Assembly (NCBI GenBank): GCA_030581615.1
Contig: JAKTTT010000043.1
Coordinates: 62,001 to 126,000, forward strand
Length of the DNA stretch: 64,000 nt
DNA from: Alloascoidea africana
Taxonomy: Eukaryota; Ascomycota; Alloascoideomycetes; Alloascoideales; Alloascoideaceae
Direction: 5' to 3'
Shown: positions 9,858-21,200 of the stretch, one piece after another
Layout: every line of letters starts with the position of its first letter
Numbering within the stretch: the stretch's first letter is position 1
Notes under the pieces: generated by a model
The model's input: only the letters and a program-made list of their open reading frames with translations
The model's database searches: none
Told to the model about the DNA's origin: nothing
Program-made: the position numbers and the translations under genes

Positions 9858-9904
9858 TGTGATCGTGATCGTCATCGTGATCGTCATCGTCATCGTCATC
9901 GTGG
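9858..9904. repeat. GTCATC-type hexanucleotide repeat
   Basis: Alternating GTGATC and GTCATC units directly after the stop of the unrecognised gene, before the C/T-rich FAA1 leader (10018-10070). Confidence 0.7.
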
Positions 9905-10109
9905 CGTAGCGTAGCCCCGTAGCGAGCGCCTGTCCTCCTGGCCTGGCCGCCGAGTCCCGCTGGCCGAGTCCCTCGCCAGCCGGTCCGCCCGCTGCGGAGG
10001 CTCTACCCAACATTTTGTCTTCTGCCTTCGGCCTTTTCCCTTTTCCCTTTTGCCTTTTCCCTCCTCTCCATCCTCTTGCCTCCACTCCAACCCACAACAC
10101 CCTCCTGCC

Positions 10110-12209
10110 ATGGCAAAACTGCTCGCAAACGTCATCGTCGGAGAGCCCGCGAACGACAACGAGACCGCCCCCCGTCGCGGCCGCCACGTCCCAGACGCCC
10201 CCGTCACAAAGGTCCCCGACTACTCCGCATCCACCGTCTACGAGTTCATGAACCAGGCCGTCAAGAGACACGGCGGCGGCAACCGCAACGCCATGGCCTG
10301 GCGTGACCTCATCGACATCCACGAGGAGAAAAAACACATCCGCAAGGTCGTCGACGGCCAGGAAACCACCATCGTCAAGGACTGGCAGTTTTTCGAGAAA
10401 ACCGGTTACAAGTACATCACCTGGGACCAGCTTTCTCAGATCGTCCATGACTACGGAAAGGGCCTTGTCGAGCTCGGAATCAAACCGGCCAACGCTGAAA
10501 GATTCCATCTCTACGCTTCAACCTCCCAAAAGTGGTTCCAGACCTTCCTCGCATGTACTTCCCAAGCCATCCCCATCGTCACCGCCTACGACACCTTGGG
10601 CGAATCCGGTTTGACCCATTCCATCAGCGAAACTGGCTCAATCGCCGTCTTCACAGACAACTCTTTGCTAAAAACTTTGATCAACCCGCTGAAATCCTTG
10701 CCCAACGTAAGATACGTGATCCACACAGAAACAATCACAGAGTCCGACCAAAGATTCGGCGGCAAACTCTATCTCGACGCTAAACAGGCCGTTGACGATA
10801 TCAAGACCCACCGTCCAGACATCAAGTTCTACTCCTACGATGAGGTAATCGCCCTTGGCAAACCCTCAAAACTCAATCCAACCCCACCGGCTGCTCAAGA
10901 CATTGCCTGCATCATGTACACCTCGGGCTCCACTGGAACTCCAAAAGGTGTCGTGCTCACCCACGCAAACGTCATTGCCGGCGTTGCAGGTGTAGGCAAA
11001 ATCTTACCCAGATCCTATATTGGTTATAATGACCGCCAATTGGCAATCCTCCCCTTGGCCCATATTCTCGAACTGACCGCTGAACTCTTGAGTTTCCATT
11101 GGGGTGACGTGCTTGGTTACGGCCACCCGAAAACCCTTTCGGACATGAGCATGCGGAATTGTAAAGGCGACATTCGCGAGTTTAAACCAACAGTAATCAT
11201 CGCTGTCGCCGCCGTTTGGGAAGTCATCAAAAAGGGAATCCTGTCCCAATTGAACAAAAAGCCGATTTTAGCCCAAAAGGCCTTTTGGGCAGCTTACAAG
11301 GCTAAAACTATCGCTGAATCCCATAGCATCCCTTTCATCGGTTCTCTAGTGGACCAGGTCATTTTCAGACAAATCAAGGAAAACACGGGTGGTAACATGA
11401 GATATACTTTTAACGGCGGTTCCACAATCTCTTTGGATACCCAAAAGTTCATCTCAACAACCATTGCTCCCATGGTTATAGGTTACGGTCTCACCGAAAC
11501 AAATGCAAATGGATGTATTTTGGATCCCAAAACTTTTGAATACGGAGTACAGGGAACTTTGGCATCTACCCTTACCTGTAAACTCAAATCTTTTGAAGAA
11601 GGCGGCTATTTTGCTAAAAACAACCAAGGCGAGGTCTGCATCAAGGGTGCCGCAATCTCAAGTCATTATTTCAATAACGAGGCTGAAACAAAAGCATCAT
11701 GGGATGAAGATGGTTGGTTCCTTACCGGTGACATTGGTGAATGGACAGAATCAGGCCAACTTAAACTTATTGATAGGAAAAAAAACCTGATAAAAACTTT
11801 GAACGGCGAATACATTGCACTTGAAAAACTGGAAGCTGTTTATAGATCGGACCCCTATGTCGGCAACATTTGCGTCTACGCAGATGAGACTAAGTCAAAA
11901 CCAATCGCGATCGTCGTGCCCCATGAGGCCCATATCAAGCATCTTGCCGTAGACCTTGGCATTCCCGATGATGAACAAGAACTGGAACATCTGGTTGATA
12001 ACAAAGAAATTGAAAAATTGATTGCAAAATCAATGGTTACAACTGGTAAAAAACAAGGTTTGGTCGGTATCGAATTGATCCAAGGTGTGGTCCTAACATC
12101 CACAGAGTGGACTCCACAAAACGGTTTTGTTTCCAGTGCTCAAAAACTACAGAGAAAGGTTATTTTGGAGGCTAATCGGAAGCATGTGGAGGAGGTCTAC
12201 AACAGATAA
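10110..12209 (+). CDS. FAA1: Long-chain fatty acyl-CoA synthetase
   Basis: 699 residues from the ATG at 10110, the length of Faa1 (700) and Faa4. It activates long-chain fatty acids with ATP and CoA for import, lipid synthesis and degradation. The AMP-binding signature YTSGSTGTPKG is at 270-280 and the fatty-acyl-CoA-synthetase signature DGWFLTGDIGEW..DRKKNLIKTLNGEY at about 534-568. No membrane segment or peroxisomal SKL end (C-terminus EEVYNR), so it resembles Faa1/Faa4 rather than Faa2 or Fat2. The frame is open 60 bases further upstream, but the chosen ATG gives the family start MAKLLANVIVGEPA and follows a CT-rich leader. Codon use changes strongly along the gene: the first 51 codons are about 84 percent G or C at position three, the last 54 about 35 percent. 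No intron. Confidence 0.93.
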   Translation: MAKLLANVIVGEPANDNETAPRRGRHVPDAPVTKVPDYSASTVYEFMNQAVKRHGGGNRNAMAWRDLIDIHEEKKHIRKVVDGQETTIVKDWQFFEKTGYKYITWDQLSQIVHDYGKGLVELGIKPANAERFHLYASTSQKWFQTFLACTSQAIPIVTAYDTLGESGLTHSISETGSIAVFTDNSLLKTLINPLKSLPNVRYVIHTETITESDQRFGGKLYLDAKQAVDDIKTHRPDIKFYSYDEVIALGKPSKLNPTPPAAQDIACIMYTSGSTGTPKGVVLTHANVIAGVAGVGKILPRSYIGYNDRQLAILPLAHILELTAELLSFHWGDVLGYGHPKTLSDMSMRNCKGDIREFKPTVIIAVAAVWEVIKKGILSQLNKKPILAQKAFWAAYKAKTIAESHSIPFIGSLVDQVIFRQIKENTGGNMRYTFNGGSTISLDTQKFISTTIAPMVIGYGLTETNANGCILDPKTFEYGVQGTLASTLTCKLKSFEEGGYFAKNNQGEVCIKGAAISSHYFNNEAETKASWDEDGWFLTGDIGEWTESGQLKLIDRKKNLIKTLNGEYIALEKLEAVYRSDPYVGNICVYADETKSKPIAIVVPHEAHIKHLAVDLGIPDDEQELEHLVDNKEIEKLIAKSMVTTGKKQGLVGIELIQGVVLTSTEWTPQNGFVSSAQKLQRKVILEANRKHVEEVYNR

Positions 12210-12563
12210 TTCACTCTTTTAATCTTATTTTCTTTTGTGTATTTTTTTGTTGTTGTGGTTGTTGTTGTTTTGGTGATATTTATTTATCTTCACAATCTCT
12301 CTATTTCCATCTTTTTTTGAGACTGATTATACAGTTGTAATATCTACATAGTTAGTTAGTTTGTTTGTTAATCCCCAACGAGTATTATATAGTGGGCTTT
12401 TACCCCAGATTTTTTTTTTTTTTTGGTGCTTGCTTATTGTCTTATCACATGCCAATGCCGGGTTACACCTGCAAGTCTATATAATAATTCTAGCGTTTCC
12501 CTGCACAATTCACGTGAGGCTTAGTAACACAACTTTTCTAATTCATTCAATTTAATTGCTATG

Positions 12564-12626
12564 TTCTTGAGAATTAATTAGTAGTTTTATTTCACTCTTA
12601 TTAACCATATTCTCAATTCTCAAGAA
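12564..12626. repeat. 12-base perfect inverted repeat
   Basis: TTCTTGAGAATT (12564-12575) and AATTCTCAAGAA (12615-12626) are exact reverse complements separated by 39 AT-rich bases. Function unknown; it could be chance in AT-rich DNA. Confidence 0.55.
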
Positions 12627-13204
12627 TTTTAGTTAATTGTTGGGTTTCTTATTAGCGATTTTCTCTGTGTTTTTCCAAGTCACGTGGATTTCTGAGGTTA
12701 TCTATGTATTTAGAGCACGAGGCGGGGCCGACGTAGGCATTTTTTAACTAGTCTTGATAACTTAATTGAAAACTGCTTGAGATATAAGATGAGGGATAAA
12801 CAATGCAGTAGCATGTGATAGGAAGTAACCACGCCTCGACATAATCATTTACAAAAGATGAATACAATTTGTTCAAAAGACCCGGTTTGAAAGCTTAGCA
12901 CTGTTAGGTCCTCCATTTCAAGATGTCAACTAACTTACAACTACAATGTTTTGCGGTAGTACATAGAAATTCCAACACTATAAGGTTTTTGTCAACTCCT
13001 ACAACAATTAGTTATAATCACATCTTTTACTGCGTACGAAACATGAGCCGTTTTTTAAAAAAAAATTCGGAATTTGGTTCACCGTCATTATTGATTCGAT
13101 TCTAATAGTTAGGTAACTCCTTCAATCGAATTTTGGTGGTTGTTGTATCATCATGATGATCCGCGTTCTCAAAATTGATGCAATCTGACTTGTGTTTCTT
13201 CTTC

Positions 13205-13237
13205 TTACCGTGATAACAGAAATGAAAATCACGGTAA
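13205..13237. repeat. 10-bp stem with 13-base loop
   Basis: TTACCGTGAT (13205-13214) pairs with ATCACGGTAA (13228-13237). It is the most stable small hairpin I noticed in this gene-free stretch. No T-run follows it and no neighbouring gene needs a terminator there. Confidence 0.5.
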
Positions 13238-14133
13238 AATCGAAATTATGGGAAAATAATCTTGGTAAATCTTTCTTGTAATTTTTTTGGCTCGTATGAT
13301 CCCCTTCTTTACTCACATGGAATTACAAGAAAATGTTGTAGAAAACGCCCGTATGCAAGTGAAAAGATCTTGTTAATTATGATGAGAAACCAGGGGAAAA
13401 TTTCTAAATCCCAAGGTGTATTTGTGTTGCAAATCATGTTAAATATTAGCCCTATGATCAATCAACATATCTGAAAACTCGGAGAACGTGAGATAAAAAT
13501 TGCTAATGGTTGATGATGCAGGGAAAAATTTTGAGATACGAATTGTTTGTAGCTTTTATGCAGCAGGATCAAAAGTAGGTAACTTGATATTTAGAGTTTT
13601 TTTGGGATAATCTTTGGACATTGATGTGTTTCAGTATTACAGCATCGACTCATCACGATCGATCGAAAATCAGGGCGTTCATGGGTGCATTCTGAAATCT
13701 GAGAGTAAGAACAACCTAGAGTCACAAAAATAGAATGGGATTGTATTGATGAACACTTTCGAGCACATAAAAAACAAAAAGGAAAGGGCTTGATAGTGAT
13801 TGAAATAAAGATTGAGTGTGTTTTACATGCACATTGTATATATTGTGTGATTTAACTAGTAACATAACTGTAAATTCAGGATCATCTTTTTAATTAATTA
13901 CACATTTATAAATTTTGGTTTTGTACCTGATATCAAATATTTTCTGTAAGCTACACTGATTCAATTTTGTCACATTCAATCACCATAATTTGAGAAGCTA
14001 GCAATTGATTTCATCGAACTTATGATTCAAGAGGTTACCCTGCTGAATAAAAAAAAATTGGCTGATTAATTGCTGACCTAAGACAGGTTTTTGGCATTTT
14101 TGGACACAAAAATAGTGAAACCTGCACTTAAAC

Positions 14134-15393
14134 ATGTTGTTTTCCTCTTTGAAGTTAAAGAAGAAAAATGGGAACAGAGTCACTACAAGATCTAATGTTT
14201 TCGACAAGGATGATCATAAAGTTCAAAACCTTCTTGGCTTTGACAAACAACAACAGGATTCAAGAATAGTTGAGGATCAAGAAGGGCATGCACATAAAAG
14301 ACGGAAAAAATTGAAAGTTAGAGCATGGGAGGTTGAAGAAAAGGGAAAGGAACAAGAATCTACACTCTGTGATGATTCTGATGTCCTGTGTACTTTCATG
14401 AAACCGGATTCGAATCAAAGTGAAAGGAAAGAAAAAGACTACATGGACATGGCTTTATCAAACCTTGGTGATGACAATCTAGAAGAAACGAAAATGACCA
14501 AAAGACAAGAAGAAAAGGACCATACTAAATCGTATAGTGAAATACAACTATCCACACTCCAAAAAGGCTTATCTACCTCGCTATTTGAACGGGCTAAAAC
14601 AGAACGGAAGCCTCTAGATTCCAGCACCAACAACAATGAAGAAGATGATGCAGATGGAGTTGGTAAAATTGGATTGAAAATGATGGAAAAGATGGGTTTT
14701 AAACAAGGTCAAAGTCTGGGAATTTCCCAAGATGAAAACCTCAGTACAAACGGATTAGTGCCAATTGTTTTCAGACCTTCTTTATCAAAGATGGGAATAG
14801 GTGGCACTGGTTCAACTTTACTACATGGCCCACTTAACAAAACAGAGACGATATCCGAGGAAGAGTTGAATAAACATAGAATTGCAATATCTGCTCAAAA
14901 GTATGCGGAACGGTTACCACATCAAATCAAAGCATTACAAAGAATAACAATAGATTTGCAAAGTCGAAAGTTAAATCAGAATGTCGATGTGGATTTCACG
15001 ACCATGGACCTGGAGAAAGTAGATCCTACATGTCGTAATTACCTGAGACAATTACAGAGAGAAGAAGCAATCGGGAAACTGCGGGCTCAACTGATGAATG
15101 GTTTGATCACCACATCCGAGTTCAACAACTTTTTACAAGAGATTGAAAACAAGACCATGCTACGTTTACCCAATTCTGAATCCGAAACAGATTTTGATCC
15201 AGAGACTGAGACACTCGATCCTAAAGAAGTTGAGTTTGAACTTTTGGACGATATGAACAAGTTCAATACCCTTTTCACCAATCTGAGATACAATTTTTAT
15301 TACTGCTATCTATGTAGCGACAAATTTGAAAGCGAAGAAGAAATGAACAAACATTGTCCTGGTCCTACAATAGACGACCATGAGCAATCTTGA
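14134..15393 (+). CDS. CMG1: G-patch protein, GPATCH11/CMG1 family
   Basis: 419 residues. The G-patch lies at about 177-222 (KIGLKMMEKMGFKQGQSLG, then LSTNGLVPIV and KMGIGG); the C-terminus holds the YNFYYCYLCSDKF..HCPGPTIDDH block typical of the DUF4187 domain of human GPATCH11 and yeast YLR271W. G-patch proteins usually activate DEAH-box RNA helicases, so a role in RNA metabolism is expected; the exact role of this family is poorly known. The first 170 residues are charged and disordered (KRRKKLKVRAWEVEEKGKEQ). The two Cys pairs in the C-terminal block could bind zinc. ATG at 14134 is the first in the frame. No intron. Domain assignment is firm; symbol is by family. Confidence 0.82.
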   Translation: MLFSSLKLKKKNGNRVTTRSNVFDKDDHKVQNLLGFDKQQQDSRIVEDQEGHAHKRRKKLKVRAWEVEEKGKEQESTLCDDSDVLCTFMKPDSNQSERKEKDYMDMALSNLGDDNLEETKMTKRQEEKDHTKSYSEIQLSTLQKGLSTSLFERAKTERKPLDSSTNNNEEDDADGVGKIGLKMMEKMGFKQGQSLGISQDENLSTNGLVPIVFRPSLSKMGIGGTGSTLLHGPLNKTETISEEELNKHRIAISAQKYAERLPHQIKALQRITIDLQSRKLNQNVDVDFTTMDLEKVDPTCRNYLRQLQREEAIGKLRAQLMNGLITTSEFNNFLQEIENKTMLRLPNSESETDFDPETETLDPKEVEFELLDDMNKFNTLFTNLRYNFYYCYLCSDKFESEEEMNKHCPGPTIDDHEQS

Positions 15394-15522
15394 GTCTTAT
15401 CTAGCTTGAAACATCTCAGCACAGCCCGTGTAAACCTGAGACTATATTCTCCACCTTTTCAGAATAATGCTTGTTTAGCGTTGTTCTATTCCAACTGATT
15501 AACTTCCGAGTTCCAAGAAATA

Positions 15523-16379
15523 ATGTCTGCTTTCCGAAAACCGGTCCGTGGACTGTTATCGTCTCAAAGTCACTCCTTTTTCACCACTGTTTTTTCAGGA
15601 CCCATCAAAACTGGCATACGTTTTAACTCAGCTTATACAAATCATCCGGGGAAGATCCTCTGTATTGGGAGAAACTACGCAGCGCATATTGCGGAGTTGA
15701 ACAACCCAACTCCGTTTCAACCTTTCTATTTCCTAAAGCCGAGAAGCTCGATCTTGAACCCTGGAGAAGGACCTGTGCTAATACCCAAAGGTGTTGTTGT
15801 GCACCATGAAGTTGAATTGGCCCTTGTCATTGGGAAAAAATTGCAGAATCTGGATCCAAACAACTTTACTATAAAGAATGCAATTGAAGCAATTGATGGT
15901 GAGAAAACGAGTTTCACGAAGCAGAGTGAAATTCCGGATTACTAACATAGAGCATAGGATACGCATTGGCAATAGACATGACAGCGAGGAATGTCCAGGA
16001 TGAAGCAAAGAGTAAAGGTCTTCCATGGTCAATTGGCAAAGGATTTGATACTTTTCTCCCCCTATCTGGATTCATCCCCAAGTCCAAGATTACAAACCCT
16101 GAGAATGTCAAGCTTTCACTCTCTGTTAACGGGATTGAGCGACAAAACGATAGTACAGAGTTGATGCTATTCAAAATCCCCCAAATCCTTGCCACAATGT
16201 CTTCTGTTATGACTTTGGAAAAAGGCGATATCATTCTTACGGGGACTCCAAAAGGTGTTGGGCCCTTGGAAGTAGGCGACAAGATCGTGGCTAGCGTCAG
16301 CAGCGAGGGTCAAGAGGTCGCCAAGCTGGAGCTGGACTGTGCACAAAAGCCAGGTCCTTATGAATATAGAGAAACATAG
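15523..16379 (+). CDS. FMP41: FAH-family hydrolase/decarboxylase, mitochondrial
   Basis: Two exons, 15523-15898 and 15958-16379, give 265 residues (yeast Fmp41/YNL168C 259, human FAHD1 similar). The 59-nt intron has GTGAGA, a perfect TACTAAC (15940-15946) and ATAG. The join produces AIDGYALAIDMTARNVQDEA, matching FAHD1. Members act on acylpyruvates or decarboxylate oxaloacetate in mitochondria. An N-terminus rich in R, S and F up to about residue 38 looks like a presequence. Likely metal ligands are E96 and E98 in HHEVELALVIG and D132 in AIDMTARN; ILTGTPKGVGPL near the C-terminus is the family active-site loop. Unspliced RNA would end after 140 codons. Confidence 0.92.
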
Positions 16380-16551
16380 ATAAAGTCAAAAAAGATCATT
16401 CAAGCACTTACTTAGTGTTCAAGAAATATAGAACACTTTCTTGTCTGTCTCCACCAATCACAGACCTGGGACACTAATTCACCCATACACCCGTCCTACC
16501 TCCATGAAGCTGAAGGGGACTTGATTCTCTCACCACGGTGAGAACGAGAAC

Positions 16552-17776
16552 ATGCTTAGATTCACAGGCCCGTTTACGACTCCCGGCGTGTGCTGTAGGC
16601 GAATTACGCCTTTCAAAGCACGAATACCTATAGGCATTTCACAAGGGGTCTGCTTGCCCCAAACAAGAGGTGTGAAGACATCTACTGTGGATTGGAAACC
16701 GATTCGTGTAAAGGGTAAAAAAGCAGAAAATGATGGAGATGGCGATGGAGACAAGAAACATAGCATTAGCAGAAAGGTCTTTCTTGGATTGATGAGTACG
16801 GCTAGTTCTTTGTTTTTACAGATTGATCGAGATGAGAAACTAACACCTGTCAAATGAACCAGTTCTCATGCCTGCAATATCTTTTGGTCTGGGGACTTGG
16901 CAGGTTCAAAGGCTCAAGTGGAAGACAAATCTGATTGCGGAATGTGATCAACGTCTTTCCTTACCGCCGTTGCCACTCCCACCAAGTGTGGATCCCGCTG
17001 TGATTCCCGAATTTGAGTATCGACGTGTTTTGATAACTGGTAAATTTCGACATGATCAGGAGATGAGAGTGGGCCCCAGACAGTATAATGGCATTCAAGG
17101 CTACGAGATAATAACCCCTATGGAACGTGAGAACGGTTCTAAAGTACTGATACACAGAGGATGGGTTTCAGCGGATAAAATCAACCAACGTGATCGAAAC
17201 CTGAGACATTTGGCTCTTCCCGATCACACAGTCACCATTGAGTGTCTGCTGAGGAGCATCCCTGACAAGAGCGTCTTTGCCGCGAAAGACAACCCAGAGA
17301 TGAGCGATTATCATTGTATGGATATCCAGACAATGGCAAAAATGACAGGTTCCCAGCCCGTTTATGCCCAGGCTGTGATTGACCTGCGAGTAAACCAGTA
17401 TGGAGAAACTGAGGAACCTGAGTACGCAAGCGAAGCTGAGAAGCCCCAGATTGCAAAGCCTCAAAGACGGATCATCAGTTTTGGAAGTTCAAAACATGAC
17501 TCGGAAGAAAAGGAGCAAAAACAAGAACGAGAAAAGAGGAGTTCCAAGGTATTGGAGGCTCTGGAAGAACGAGAATTTGTTCCTGAACAGTTTATAAATG
17601 CAGGTGTGCCTTTGGGCAAAGTCCCCAAGGTAGCCTTTCGAAACAATCATGCCCAGTATATTGCAACCTGGTACGGGCTTTCTTTTTTCACCTCGATCAT
17701 GCTCTTCAGGTATTTCAGAAGTTCACAGGCTAGTCAACTTCAATCCAAAGTGAGACATGCGAAGAAGATATGGTGA
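16552..17776 (+). CDS. SHY1: Cytochrome c oxidase assembly factor Shy1/SURF1
   Basis: Two exons, 16552-16795 and 16863-17776, give 385 residues (yeast Shy1 389). The 67-nt intron begins GTACGG, has ACTAAC (16839-16844) and ends CCAG. The join restores the first membrane helix VFLGLMILMPAISFGLGTWQ, matching yeast FLGLMFAMPVISFYLGTWQV. SURF1 proteins sit in the inner mitochondrial membrane and help build Cox1 into complex IV. Also visible: an Arg-rich presequence (MLRFTGPF..CCRRITPFKAR), the intermembrane-space domain with FEYRRVLITGKF, VGPRQYNG, VLIHRGWVS, and a second helix near the end (WYGLSFFTSIMLFRYF). A charged low-complexity insert (about residues 285-320) interrupts the domain, as in other yeasts. 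Tandem with the preceding gene, 172 bases apart. Confidence 0.93.
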
Positions 17777-18206
17777 AAAGAGCCAAGCAAGTTCCTAGTT
17801 GGGGTTTTAAATGTCGCTCGAAAAAATTGCTTCATCTGATGCAACTTTTTTTCCCCTCCCTGAGCTACTCTGAAACTCTGAATTAGGAAGAAAATAAAGA
17901 ACTTTGTAAATATTTTCAAATTGAATTAATCTCTCCATATGTTAATAATGAATGTTCGTGAGAACTTTAAGAATATATCCACATGCTTACATTTTCATCT
18001 AGTTTCAATTATAAGATCACAGATAAGTTGGCAAGTCCTCAAATCACTTGCCCCTTTCGATTCTTATGGTTACTTGTGTAAAACAGGAGTAGATAATCTC
18101 AAATCAATTAGTAGATACACAAAACAAGAAAAGAGAATCAAAAACTATAAAAACAAATAAAAGTATGTACGGAAAAGTCGTCAAACAACGCACTAGGAAC
18201 AGAATA
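17777..18206. other. Convergent 3' region SHY1/NET1
   Basis: 430 AT-rich bases between two stops. No gene seen. Confidence 0.5.
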
Positions 18207-21200
18207 TTAACGGTTTGAGTCCTTTAGCAATCCCATCAATCCGGAACTCAGTCTTGATCTTGACCTTTTTGAAGAAGGTGCTTTGGCCCTTCGTAATATG
18301 TCAACTGCGGTTTTCGAATCCAATACTTTTCCTTTCGAACTTTTTCCCGATTTTGAATCTTTCGACTTGTTCTTTTCCCGATCTTCCTTCTCTGATTCAG
18401 AGTCAGAATCAGAATCAGAGTCGGATGAAGAATCATCATCATCATCGTCGTCGTCATCATCATCAGAAGAGTCAGAGGATGATGAGTCGTCCTCACTGCT
18501 ACTTGTATCCGACTCACTGTCAGATTTAAAAACAGACTTGGATCCTTTTTGCAAAGAAGCTAGTTTCGTTGCAATCTGTTTAGATCTGTCTACCCCTTGT
18601 GAGGAAGCCAATGATGTGGATGAAGCTTCTCGTGTTGGAGGTTTTCCCAAGGAGCTCAGAATTGGATCAAATTTACGACCACCACTTTCCTTTGCTTTAG
18701 CACTGTCCACAATGGTATTGGACTTTGCAGGAGTCGAAATTTGAGGAGATGCCATGCTCTTAGTTCCATTACCATCACCCTTCGATTCTTTGGTTTCTGC
18801 CTTATCATTATTGGATTTCTTGATTTCACTCGCTTTGGAGGTTGATGCCCCAGATAATGCGCTATTCTTGGCTGCACCTGGATCTGAAACCAATACTCGT
18901 CTTTTAACGGGCTCTGGGCTGCCTCCATCAGAGTCGTCATCATCCGAGCTTTCAGATTCAGATTCAGATTCAGATTCAGAGCCGGATTCATCATCTTCGC
19001 TTTCATCCACGCTCATAGCGTCATCTTCAACCTGAGTGCTTGTGGCAATTGGCTGACTGGAAGGTGGTTCTGGTTTGCTAGTAGATGTCAATCCAGTTTC
19101 GGGTTTTGCCATTTGATTGGAAGGAATCTCAACTCCATCTTTCTTGCTATCACTACCACTTTTTGAAGCTGAGACTTTTTCTTGCTGCTTCTGCTTCTCT
19201 TCTTCCGCTTTTTGTTGAGTTTTGTTTGTTACTGTAGGCTCTTTTCCATTCTTCGAACCTATTCCTTTCATCATTTCTTGAATTATTTTGTTTTTAGCGG
19301 CTTGAATATCTTCCCCTTCAGAAGTTGAGTTTGTAGTCTTCGTCTTGGAATCGACCAAACTTGTCTTTTTACCGTTTGATTTGAGATCCTCCTTTCTTGG
19401 TGAAGACTCTTTTTGCACTTCTTTTGCTGGGGATTTCTTTTCTCCAGCAGAAGGAGGAGATGATGCCTTTTGTTTCGCAGCGACCATTGCCAACGCCGCG
19501 GCGGCGGCGGCAGCAACAGCCTTTTCAGTAGCAGCGGCCCTTTCTTGTTGCTTCGCTTCTCTTGCTTTTCTTGACTTTTCTAATCTTTCCAACCTTGCCT
19601 TCTCTAATCTCTCCATCCTTGCCTCCTTTTTCTCCCTTTTGAGTTTTTCTTTTCTCTCCTTCTCTAGCCTTTCCTTTTCAGCCTTATCCTTAAGTCTCTT
19701 TTCTTTAGCCAATCGTGCTTTCTCTATCTTTTCTTCTACTTTTCTTTTCTTTTCCAATTCAGCCTTTGCTGCTTTTTCCGCTTTTTCTTTTTCGGATTTT
19801 TCTCTCAGAATTCTGGCTTGCTCGGCTATCGCTCTCTCAATCCTTTCTTTTTCTAGTCTGACTTTTTCGGTCTTTTCCTTTTCAATTCGCTCTTTTTCAA
19901 CATTTTCCTTTTCAATCCGTTCTTTCTCAACCTTTTCCTTTTCAATTCTCTCCTTTTCTAGTTTCCCTTTCTCGGATTTATCCTTTTCAAGTTTCTCTTT
20001 ACTGGCCTTGTCTTTTTCGATTCTTTCCTTCTCCTTCGCCGAAGGGCTATTACCAGCTTTCGGAATTTCACTACTGCGTCGAGTCCTCTTTGAAATTGGC
20101 TTCTCCAACTCATCCGAATTACTTGAAATTATGGGTTCATCCCTATTGTTGCCTTTTTGAAGATTTGCCTCTCCAACCTTCTCATTTGTTGCAGGGGTCG
20201 TTGCCCTAGACCTCGTTTTAGATACATCCCCATTTTGTTCCCTTGCGTCCTCTTTAGTTGGCTGCAACTTCTGGTTGACCAGACTAGGCAGAATATTAGG
20301 AAGGGTTGAACTGACAGATCTAGTCACGCCTGCCGGCTTGGACTTTGTAGGAGACTCTGTTAATTCAGGAGAAAGCGCTCTTGGAGGAGACTCCAACGCC
20401 AGCTCTGTCTGATGTGGTAGGAGCGAAGGAACTCTTCTAGTTGGTGTTGCCGAGCCCTTATGGACCAGCGGTAAAATCGGAGCTGGCGATTTTTGCGGAT
20501 CGACATCTTGAACCTCTTGCTCCTCGGGAGGCGGCAAAGATATGTTGGCCTCAGTGAAAGAGTCCTCGTCCATGTCTTCATCTCTCTCATCATCGCTATT
20601 AGTCTGCTGTTGCTGGCGAGCACCAGCTCTATGAACAACTGACGAAATCCTGTTTCCATTCTGGGAGATCCTTCGCTGTCTGCTTGAGCCCATCGGGGTA
20701 TACTGAAACCTGACATTATCTTCGGCGTCTTCTTCGTATTGCTGCTGCGCTTGAGAACGGCTAAGAGATGGTATTCCAGCACTCGAGGCACTACTCGCAC
20801 GCCGGTTCTGTAGCTCAACCATCTCAGTAGGCCTTCCAACCCACAATGAGCTTCTCTTTGCTCTTTTCGCAGAGTTTGGAAGCAGCGTCCCGTTGACATT
20901 GGCGTGGCCGAAAAGCTCGCTGCTGGCCTTCCTTTTTGCTATCTCCTGGCCAAGGTGCGAACGCGATTGAAGAGCCATACTCGTGGAATGGCGGACTTTA
21001 GGAATTGACATTCGGGAGCTGTTTGCATTCTCCAAGAGTTCTTCTTCCTCTTCTTCATTCTCATCGACTACTCTCTCGAGTTCTTTTCTCAACACCACCC
21101 GGACAATGCTGTTTCTATCGAATATCTCACCAGTTATGTAGTCAGGATCCAAAACGCATTCATTGTGGTCTTCTAAGCACTCAATATCCAGCTCCCTAAA

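Larger units (their letters stand above)
12210..14133. other. AT-rich gene-free stretch
   Basis: About 1.9 kb without a convincing gene; the longest frames are 60-70 codons with no recognisable product. It contains two CACGTG E-boxes (12512-12517 and 12682-12687), a 12-base inverted repeat (12564-12575 with 12615-12626), and a 10-base hairpin (13205-13214 with 13228-13237, 13-base loop). I found no tRNA arms and no long-terminal-repeat ends. It may hold an origin, a non-coding transcript or a decayed gene. Confidence 0.5.

Noticed and set aside
9096-10508. A 470-codon open frame on the minus strand across the unrecognised gene and the FAA1 5' end
   Set aside because: It overlaps the certain FAA1 coding start and its translation is repetitive (TMTMTMTIT, LLLLLLLL from the poly-Q tract). 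High GC makes long antisense frames likely.
12671-12790. Possible point centromere suggested by GTCACGTG at 12680-12687
   Set aside because: The following 80-90 bases are not extremely AT-rich and no CDEIII-like TTTCCGAA sequence follows.
18248-20160. Long plus-strand frames opposite NET1 (Phe/Ser-rich)
   Set aside because: They are antisense images of the Lys/Glu codons of the Net1 charged helix.
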